Assembly (NCBI GenBank): GCA_018812505.1
Contig: JAHJDK010000202.1
Span: 1 to 11,279, forward strand
Length of the DNA: 11,279 nucleotides
Direction of reading: 5' to 3'
Origin: Nanobdellota archaeon
GTDB lineage: Archaea; Nanobdellota; Nanobdellia; Woesearchaeales; GCA-2686295
Position numbers and translations under genes: made by a program. This document shows positions 6,330-11,279 of the stretch, piece by piece; position 1 is the stretch's first letter; every line of letters begins with the position of its first letter. Below the pieces are notes generated by a model, which saw only the letters and a list, made by a program, of their open reading frames with translations, ran no database searches and was not told the origin of the DNA.

Positions 6330-7694
6330 TTACACATATTCTTGAGATAGTATTGTTTGATATTTTTCTTTTTCCTGTTCGCCAATAGGTAAATCAACCA
6401 TTCTATGACATGCCAACTTTAACTTGTTAAGTGCGAATCTTGTCTTGTCAATTTTATAGTGTTGTTCCAACAAATTAATTGATTTTTCAAGCATGAGTTG
6501 TTTTTTATTTAAGGAGCTTTCTGCTCCTGCTGCGTTCATCAATAATAATCCTTCATTTGTTAGTATGCTAGAATTGTTTCTTGCTGTTAATTTTACAATG
6601 TTCAGGTATTCAAAACCATTACTTAAGTATGATGAATCATATTCTGATAATGAGGTGTAAATTTCAAGCATTTGTCTGTTGATTTCTTTTACGACTTGTC
6701 TGTTAGTATTTATGGCAATTGTTTTTGCTTTAGAATATAACTCCAATGCTTTTTCTAAGTCTGTTTGTGATTCGTAATCATTTATTTTTAATCTGGCTCT
6801 TTTCAAATATATAAAACCAAAATCCATGTAAAAATTGTAATCTTGATTACCATTTTTTAATGAGTCTAACACATTAATGCATAAATTTGTCACTATCTTT
6901 TTTTCTGTAAATGGTATTGGATTTTTAAGTAGTTTTGTGCCAGTTATAGCTGTTAAATGTGTTAATTGCTTTAGTTCATTTTCTAAGGCAATATATCTTT
7001 TTGTAGAAATACGTGTATTTCTCATCTGTGTTTTGTAGAGTTCTATAGCATTTTTGAAGTTGTCTAAAGCTGCTCTGTAGTTGCTTATTAATTCTCCATT
7101 TTTTGATATGTATGTTGCTTTCATATAATATGCTCTTCCAAGTTCAAAAGATGTTTTTCTGATTAATTCAGTGTGTAAAAATAAGAATCTTCTATTATCA
7201 ATTAGATCTTTCTGATTTAATAGATGTTTTCCGTTGTTGATTGTTGACAGTATATATTTATCTCTTGCTTCAGGGATTTTTGTAATGCTTGCTATGTCTA
7301 GTTTCATAGTCATCATATTTGGACCTATGTATGCTTGAAAGAATTCAAGATCTTTATCATATTCTTTGTAGAAAAAATCTCTTAGTTCATCGTTTTCTCG
7401 GAGAGATAAATCATATAGTATGTTTGTCATTAATCTGTCTAAGAATAATGTTGTGTGTTTTGATTCGTGTTGATTGTTAGTTGCTTTATTGTTTGCCGCA
7501 ATTATAAAATTACCTGCTTTTGCTATATAATCATTTTTTTTAAGCCTTGATAGGTTTCCTTCTTCATCAATCATATCTAAAAGGTTTCCTCCAACGCTAA
7601 GAAATTCTCTGGCTATGTGACTAGTTGTTTCTTGTGGTAAGTTATCATGAAATTCTCTGCAGAAAAACTTGTAAATACTCTTTTCAAGGTCCAT
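6330..7694 (-). CDS. Unknown 454-residue TPR-like helical repeat protein
   Basis: No family recognised with certainty. Soluble and helix-rich, with segments that resemble degenerate tetratricopeptide units: about 184-222 (GRAYYMKATY ... NYRAALDNFKNAIELY), 287-328 (FIYLKRARLKI ... DLEKALELYSKAKTI) and 381-412 (LLLMNAAGAESSL ... LEKSINLLEQ). The A-L-x-x-(F/Y)-x-x-A pattern at the end of the first two is typical of TPR helix B. The first ~180 residues show no repeat and no known motif. TPR-like repeats usually serve as protein-binding scaffolds. The ATG at 7694 has a TATA box about 28 bp upstream and no ribosome site, so it is probably leaderless. Its stop codon (6330-6332) directly follows the stop of the convergent PAS gene. 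It shares a divergent promoter region with the 7884 gene, with related palindromes on both sides. Confidence 0.75.
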   Translation of the reverse strand: MDLEKSIYKFFCREFHDNLPQETTSHIAREFLSVGGNLLDMIDEEGNLSRLKKNDYIAKAGNFIIAANNKATNNQHESKHTTLFLDRLMTNILYDLSLRENDELRDFFYKEYDKDLEFFQAYIGPNMMTMKLDIASITKIPEARDKYILSTINNGKHLLNQKDLIDNRRFLFLHTELIRKTSFELGRAYYMKATYISKNGELISNYRAALDNFKNAIELYKTQMRNTRISTKRYIALENELKQLTHLTAITGTKLLKNPIPFTEKKIVTNLCINVLDSLKNGNQDYNFYMDFGFIYLKRARLKINDYESQTDLEKALELYSKAKTIAINTNRQVVKEINRQMLEIYTSLSEYDSSYLSNGFEYLNIVKLTARNNSSILTNEGLLLMNAAGAESSLNKKQLMLEKSINLLEQHYKIDKTRFALNKLKLACHRMVDLPIGEQEKEKYQTILSQEYV

Positions 7695-7716
7695 TTCATT
7701 CTCTGGAAGGGAAAAC

Positions 7717-7728
7717 TATTTAAATAAT
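7717..7728 (-). promoter_or_regulatory. TATA box of the TPR-like gene
   Basis: Minus-strand ATTATTTAAATA is centred about 28 bp before the ATG at 7694, with no ribosome site between; a leaderless mRNA is expected. The left palindrome (7732-7745) begins about 4 bp upstream of it, where the transcription factor B recognition element would lie. Confidence 0.55.
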
Positions 7729-7731
7729 TTG

Positions 7732-7745
7732 TCATTATTTAGTGA
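7732..7745. repeat. Imperfect palindrome, left copy (candidate operator)
   Basis: Plus strand TCATTATTTAGTGA; its reverse complement TCACTAAATAATGA matches the right palindrome at 12 of 14 positions. The arms TCATTA/TAGTGA pair with one mismatch around a 2-bp centre. It lies immediately upstream of the TATA box of the TPR-like gene, a position where a bound protein could repress or aid initiation. Confidence 0.5.
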
Positions 7746-7825
7746 TAAATATATTAGTTTTTTTAAGTTCTATAAAAATTAGGTTCTCTGTCAAGTTTTC
7801 TTCATCCCCAAAAAAAATAATATTC

Positions 7826-7839
7826 TCACTAAGTAGTGA
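7826..7839. repeat. Perfect palindrome, right copy (candidate operator)
   Basis: TCACTAAGTAGTGA: perfect 6-bp inverted arms around an AG centre. It ends 14 bp before the TATA box of the 7884 gene. With the related left copy it forms a pair flanking a divergent promoter region, the usual layout for shared control by one dimeric regulator. Between the two copies lies AT-rich DNA with an A8 run (7810-7817) and no gene. Confidence 0.55.
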
Positions 7840-7853
7840 TTAAGTTAATAAGA

Positions 7854-7863
7854 TTTATAAATA
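7854..7863 (+). promoter_or_regulatory. TATA box of the 7884-9607 operon
   Basis: TTTATAAATA is centred about 26 bp before ATG 7884, with no ribosome site in between, indicating a leaderless first gene. Confidence 0.6.
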
Positions 7864-7883
7864 TACATCTATTCTGAGAAGCA

Positions 7884-8276
7884 ATGTCACAAAAAGAACC
7901 TTTAGATGAACTAATCTACAGGTACGAAGGAGACTACTTAGCATTATGGATTGAAGCGAAAAGCAGAAACATGCTCGACGACAATGAATCAATAACAGAA
8001 CGAAACTTCATAGAAATACTGACATATGATTTCATCCTGGGAAAAAAGGGATTACTGCTGTACAAGATTTTGGAAGACAAGAATGCTATCAAAAATGTTA
8101 AAGAAACTATTGATGAACTCAATAAATCGCTAAGACATGCTGAATACGACGAAAGAACAAACATAACTGAGAAAATATCAACTTATTACTCCAGCACTCT
8201 CTCATTGTCACACCAACTTAGGAGTCATGAAAACCAGTACAACAACACAAAAAGAGGGGAACTAATTAAAACCTAG
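7884..8276 (+). CDS. Unknown 130-residue helical protein
   Basis: Not recognised. An acidic N-terminal half (LDELIYRYEGDYLALWIEA) is followed by a likely coiled-coil C-terminal half (about residues 65-120: NAIKNVKETIDELNKSL, NITEKISTYYSSTLSLSHQL). No membrane segment, cysteine cluster or catalytic motif is visible. The TATA box about 26 bp upstream supports ATG 7884 as a leaderless start. The next gene starts 14 nt after its stop with its own ribosome site, so the two form an operon. Codons are A-ending (ATA, ACA, AGA, GAA), unlike the T-ending codons of the 4093-6329 genes. Confidence 0.75.
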   Translation: MSQKEPLDELIYRYEGDYLALWIEAKSRNMLDDNESITERNFIEILTYDFILGKKGLLLYKILEDKNAIKNVKETIDELNKSLRHAEYDERTNITEKISTYYSSTLSLSHQLRSHENQYNNTKRGELIKT

Positions 8277-8281
8277 AACAA

Positions 8282-8285
8282 GGAG
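8282..8285 (+). promoter_or_regulatory. Ribosome-binding site for the 438-residue HTH protein
   Basis: GGAG lies 5 nt before ATG 8291, within the 14-nt gap after the upstream stop. It fixes the start and shows that this gene is translated as the second gene of a message rather than leaderless. Confidence 0.65.
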
Positions 8286-8290
8286 ATAAG

Positions 8291-9607
8291 ATGAAAGAAA
8301 AATTCATGAAAGCAAAGCAAACCTTAACACAAAGAGTGTTATCAATAGGAGAAGAGCTCCATGAGGAACTCGTTGAATTCTCAAATGTTATTAACGAAAA
8401 GGACGATGCATACAAAACAATGGGAGGCACACCTGAAGAAGTCAAGAAAAGCCTGAATGACTATCAACTCATAGTCAAAGACTACCCTACTGCAAAAGAA
8501 CTAAGTGACATAATGAGTCAAAAAAAATCTATAGTAGGAGGATTATTAGGGAAATCACTAAATCAAGCAGTTCAAGATGCCCAAAAAGTAATTAAAAGAT
8601 TTGAAGAAATACCACCTGAAACACATAAAGTAGTGAAAACTCTAAACGAACCAGTAAAACTAGAGCTAACAGTTTATCGCAATGACAAAGACAACTCAAT
8701 AAGCATTGCACTACCAATAACACCAAAACAATCATTAATAACAGATGCTTTTTCACCCACAAACGCAGTAAAGAATTGTGTGACAAAAGCATTTTATGAT
8801 GCAATACTAAAAGAAAATATAACACAAAAATCAAGCAACTTTAAAACAGATTCTTATGGATTAAAAATAATAAGATTCAAATCAACAATAGAAGAGGGAT
8901 ATCTAGAAGAACAAGTAGAGAGAATAACAAGATTCATGAATGAAGAATCAACTAAGAAGAATAGTCACAAAATCTTAGAGCAAGCAAACATAAAAATAGA
9001 ATTCATATATGATAGGTCAGGATCACTAGCTGTATTCGAACAAGACACAATAGACAAGATAGTGAACACCAAAAAAGAAATAGGAAAAGAAAGCATAGCA
9101 TTAATAGTTCACAAGGAAACATCAACTAGTGATAGTGATGTTAAAGATTATGAAACATCTAAGGGAATGACTCTACCAGATATTGCAAGAGCATTTAAAT
9201 CTGAATTCAAAAAATATGATATTCAGATAAAGACTCCTTATAACACTCTAGCTTATAACAGGGTTCAGACATCAAAGAAAATAAAACCTATAAGTAAGAA
9301 AGGTGAACCAGAAATCTTTGATTCAAATGATGTAGCTGGTCTTGTGGCAGGAGAGGTCACTCTACAAAGACTTACAAAGTATAAAAAAGAAAAAAGTGAA
9401 TATATTGGATGCGAAGATTTCTGTGAGATAACTAATCTCTCATCACAAACATATTTCAGATTGATGAAAACCAAATATGTTAAGCACGAAAAAATAGGAA
9501 ATAATAAGATGATGAGAGTGACTGGCCTAAGAACATACTTAGAAAGACATCATTGCATAATCGACAAAAACCAAAGGTATATGTGGAAACAACCCAAACT
9601 CAAATAA
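8291..9607 (+). CDS. Unknown 438-residue protein with C-terminal HTH_17 (excisionase-like) DNA-binding domain
   Basis: The N-terminal ~115 residues look helical and coiled-coil-prone; about 120-325 is a mixed alpha/beta region with strands such as PVKLELTVYR, GLKIIRFKS, ANIKIEFIYDRSG and SIALIVHKE, which I cannot assign to a family. A hinge rich in Lys/Ser follows (328-342). Residues about 368-420 fit the HTH_17/excisionase (MerR-like winged helix) pattern: EYIGCEDFCEITNLSSQTYF, then RLMKTKYVKHEKIGNNKMMR and GLRTYLERH, equivalent to the usual 'yLtveEaAellgvs..TvyrLik.g.lp..kiG...rir..dLeaYle.r'. Thus it probably binds DNA through its C-terminus. The domain suggests a regulator, or a component that loads something onto DNA; no integrase or recombinase accompanies it. 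Second gene of the 7884 operon; the palindromes upstream of that operon are possible sites for it. Confidence 0.75.
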   Translation: MKEKFMKAKQTLTQRVLSIGEELHEELVEFSNVINEKDDAYKTMGGTPEEVKKSLNDYQLIVKDYPTAKELSDIMSQKKSIVGGLLGKSLNQAVQDAQKVIKRFEEIPPETHKVVKTLNEPVKLELTVYRNDKDNSISIALPITPKQSLITDAFSPTNAVKNCVTKAFYDAILKENITQKSSNFKTDSYGLKIIRFKSTIEEGYLEEQVERITRFMNEESTKKNSHKILEQANIKIEFIYDRSGSLAVFEQDTIDKIVNTKKEIGKESIALIVHKETSTSDSDVKDYETSKGMTLPDIARAFKSEFKKYDIQIKTPYNTLAYNRVQTSKKIKPISKKGEPEIFDSNDVAGLVAGEVTLQRLTKYKKEKSEYIGCEDFCEITNLSSQTYFRLMKTKYVKHEKIGNNKMMRVTGLRTYLERHHCIIDKNQRYMWKQPKLK

Positions 9608-9618
9608 ACTCATATCTT

Positions 9619-9629
9619 ATTTTTTAAAC
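9619..9629 (+). promoter_or_regulatory. TATA-like element of the Nudix-like gene
   Basis: ATTTTTTAAAC is centred about 23 bp before ATG 9647 in the 39-bp gap after the HTH-protein gene. No ribosome site precedes the ATG, so a separate leaderless transcript is likely. The T6 run could also act as a terminator for the preceding operon. Confidence 0.4.
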
Positions 9630-9646
9630 ATTCAAAAGAATACAAA

Positions 9647-10888
9647 ATGGATAACTCAAAAAAAATTGAATCAATGCTCGGAACTGCACACTGGATACCT
9701 CAAATTCTCGGCTCATGGGAAAAACAAGATGTTGAAATACAAATAGTTGAAAAACATCAGCTCCCAAAAGAAGTATTAGACAAAGTGTCTGAAAAATGGG
9801 ATGCTGTCATGAGAGCAGTGGGAGAACAAGAAATAGGTATAGAAGGGAAAGACTGGCGAATAACATCTGCAGAACCATATTCAAAACTAGAAATAAAAAA
9901 AGGTGATAATTGGGTTTTAAGGATGTTTGCAAGAGATCAGACAAGGATTGAAAGTTATTTTCTTAATAATCAAACACTAAATTTAGTGCACAGCCCGGCA
10001 AACTACGCTGAAAGCCTGGCAACCAACAATACAAATCCATGGGAACTAATAATGAAATATGGTGAAAGAGAAGCTCTTGCAGATGGTCATGCAGTAGATG
10101 TGGCACTAACAGGACTTGATAATCAAGGCAACGAAGTAATGCAATTCTTCAAAAGAGGAAAAGGACTGGGAGAATACGGCGGATACATAGGAACTGCAGC
10201 AGGAAATAGTATGAAACCTGAAATGACTCCTTTTGATATAGCATCCCGAGAACTAATAGAAGAATCTAGAGTGATGCCATTCATAGAAGCAAGCACTGCA
10301 CTACTACACGAATCAGGAATACTAAACAGCAATCTTAATTTAGAAGAATATAAACGAATAGGTTTGGCGAATTCAAAATTTCAAGTTGTTGAAAAAATAA
10401 ATGGCGGAAATAAAGTCAGGTTCTTGGATAGAAGAAACAATGAATCATACGGCTTACTTGTGAACGAAGAATCAAAATTAATAATGACAGGACTGGCACT
10501 AAACGTAGATCCTGATGAGTACTATAAGAATGGAAACAACAAACCACACCACAAAAGTGAGTATTTATTCTTATTAAAAACTAAATTACCATTACAATCA
10601 TTGAACGATGAAAGTTTTGGATGGGTAAGAAATGATGAACACGCAGGAGCAATATACATTCCCTTCAACCACAACGAATTAACAGAGTTTGCAGTTGAAG
10701 AATTTCAAAATATGATGCCTCCAACAAATGCAGTTATATTATCAGCAATAAGAAACACATTCGGACATGAAAGCTATATGAAAACATTGAATGCAATAAA
10801 CAATAAACATCCTGTAACAGAAAACTATCCATTATTGCAAGTGATGGAAGCTGGTAAATACTCTCAACCAAAGCTCTTAATAAAATAA
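9647..10888 (+). CDS. Nudix-superfamily-like protein, 413 residues, with a variant Nudix box
   Basis: A Nudix-type core around residues 145-340: a leading strand region (HAVDVALTGLDNQGNEVMQFF), GGYIGTAAG, then a Nudix box with Gly186, Glu192, Arg201, Glu202, Leu203, Glu205 and Glu206 (ASRELIEES). Against GX5EX7REUXEEXGU the first spacing is exact (G186-x5-E192), the second is one residue longer (x8), and the last Gly is Arg208. The catalytic Glu pair is kept, so hydrolysis of a nucleoside-diphosphate-linked compound is plausible but not assured. A ~140-residue N-terminal region (contains WRITSAEPYSKLEIKKGDNW) and a ~70-residue C-terminal part are unassigned. Most Nudix enzymes are 130-250 residues, so this is long. 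Leaderless start with a TATA-like element about 23 bp upstream. Same direction and similar A-ending codon use as the two genes before it. Confidence 0.72.
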   Translation: MDNSKKIESMLGTAHWIPQILGSWEKQDVEIQIVEKHQLPKEVLDKVSEKWDAVMRAVGEQEIGIEGKDWRITSAEPYSKLEIKKGDNWVLRMFARDQTRIESYFLNNQTLNLVHSPANYAESLATNNTNPWELIMKYGEREALADGHAVDVALTGLDNQGNEVMQFFKRGKGLGEYGGYIGTAAGNSMKPEMTPFDIASRELIEESRVMPFIEASTALLHESGILNSNLNLEEYKRIGLANSKFQVVEKINGGNKVRFLDRRNNESYGLLVNEESKLIMTGLALNVDPDEYYKNGNNKPHHKSEYLFLLKTKLPLQSLNDESFGWVRNDEHAGAIYIPFNHNELTEFAVEEFQNMMPPTNAVILSAIRNTFGHESYMKTLNAINNKHPVTENYPLLQVMEAGKYSQPKLLIK

Positions 10889-10914
10889 GACAAAAGAAGA
10901 ACTATAAAAATATT
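10889..10914. other. Short convergent spacer
   Basis: Only 26 bp separate the stop codons of the Nudix-like gene (plus) and the partial PAS gene (minus). No hairpin or long T run is visible; each transcript must end here or within the opposing gene. Confidence 0.5.
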
Positions 10915-11279
10915 CTAACCTTGTTCCTCAGCTTTCTTAGCAACGTACTCAGGATACCATTTCTTCATACAATCAGGGCACATGCCATGCGAGAAACCTA
11001 CATCAGGTAGACGTTCTGAAAAATATTCTGCAACTTTAACCCAAGGATGACCTTCTATCTTCTCATCTCGAATAGTACTGCAACCAGCACAAATAGGTAT
11101 GATATCTTTCAGCCCATACTCATTTCGTTCTTCAAGTGACTTCTGAAGTACTTCAAACAATTTTTTTTGCTCTGTGATATCTCTAACTGTCGCAAAAGTT
11201 GCTAGATCTCCTTTATAATGAATTATTGTTACATTAGCCTCAACGTCAACTATAGAACCATTCTTTCTTCTAAAAGTAG
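10915..11279 (-). CDS. PAS-domain protein with four-cysteine tail, N-terminus beyond window edge
   Basis: The reading frame is open from the right edge to the TAG at 10915-10917, 120 residues seen. It begins inside a PAS domain (TFRRKNGSIVDVEANV, then GDLATFATVRDITEQ), passes a short helical linker (LFEVLQKSLEERNEYGL) and ends in the tail ICAGCSTIRDEK ... FSHGMCPDCMKKWYPEYV with two CxxC pairs. It matches PAS domain 1 of the 5343-6329 protein at 25 of 36 aligned residues over the domain's end, and the same tail type follows, so the two are paralogues. Here the tail follows directly after this PAS domain, whereas the other protein has a second PAS domain in between. The start codon and any earlier domains lie outside the window; the TTG at 11160 is internal, not a start. 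Confidence 0.85.
   Translation of the reverse strand, partial: TFRRKNGSIVDVEANVTIIHYKGDLATFATVRDITEQKKLFEVLQKSLEERNEYGLKDIIPICAGCSTIRDEKIEGHPWVKVAEYFSERLPDVGFSHGMCPDCMKKWYPEYVAKKAEEQG

Noticed and set aside
7695..7883. Replication origin in the AT-rich divergent region
   Set aside because: No Cdc6/Orc1 gene or long GC-rich origin recognition box is present, and the skew change has the sign expected for convergence of forks rather than an origin.
8592..8834. Leucine-rich minus-strand open frame that looks like a membrane peptide
   Set aside because: The hydrophobic composition results from reading the opposite strand of A-rich codons in the 438-residue gene; no promoter or ribosome site supports it.
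9124..9139. TAGTGATAGTGATG direct repeat resembling half of the palindrome
   Set aside because: It lies inside the coding region of the 438-residue protein (Ser-Asp codons), lacks an inverted partner, and is not near a promoter.
7884..9607. Toxin-antitoxin pair (small gene followed by a larger one)
   Set aside because: The second protein is 438 residues with a DNA-binding C-terminus, no known toxin motif is visible in either, and the size order is not diagnostic.
11160..11166. Apparent N-terminal start of an 81-residue protein at TTG 11160
   Set aside because: The frame stays open upstream to the window edge and encodes a PAS-domain end matching the paralogue, so the TTG is internal.
1..11279. 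CRISPR array, insertion sequence, tRNA or rRNA gene
   Set aside because: No regularly spaced repeats, transposase or integrase motif, or RNA-gene-like GC-rich folded stretch was seen on either strand.

Overview
The window looks like a piece of a low-GC archaeal chromosome. It has TTTAAATA/TTTATAAA-type TATA boxes at fixed distances from start codons, a mix of leaderless genes and genes with GAGGTG/GGAGG ribosome-binding sites, tightly packed genes, and an archaeal-type NOL1/NOP2/Sun RNA methyltransferase. A DPANN-type lineage such as Woesearchaeota or Pacearchaeota would fit, but that is inference; no rRNA or tRNA gene is present to place it.

Left part (1-2970, all minus strand): an RBBP9/YdeN-like serine hydrolase, cut by the window edge, overlaps by 4 bp a CNNM/CorC-type membrane protein (DUF21, two CBS domains, CorC/HlyC C-terminal domain). 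Upstream of these lie a SpoT/MESH1-like HD phosphohydrolase without a synthetase domain and a small basic-tailed protein with a DUF5752-like domain. A divergent promoter region (2971-3088) separates them from the RNA m5C methyltransferase on the plus strand (3089-4039).

Middle part (4093-7694): a two-gene plus-strand operon encodes a 417-residue mostly helical protein of unknown function and a 328-residue protein with two PAS domains and a four-cysteine tail but no kinase domain. The tail of this gene abuts, with no spacer, an oppositely oriented gene for a 454-residue TPR-like helical protein.

Right part (7884-11279): a plus-strand cluster encodes a 130-residue unknown, a 438-residue protein ending in an excisionase-like (HTH_17) DNA-binding domain, and a 413-residue Nudix-like protein with an altered Nudix box. 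It is followed by a convergent, partial minus-strand gene for a second PAS/four-cysteine-tail protein, clearly paralogous to the one at 5343-6329.

The most notable unexplained structure is the divergent intergenic region 7695-7883. It carries two related palindromes, one beside each promoter (TCACTAAGTAGTGA and, on the other strand, TCACTAAATAATGA). A shared regulator could therefore control the TPR-like gene and the 130-residue/HTH_17 operon. The HTH_17 protein is the obvious local candidate, but this is untested. The same region marks a clear change in strand composition: G>C and T>A on the plus strand to its left, C>G and A>T to its right, regardless of gene direction.
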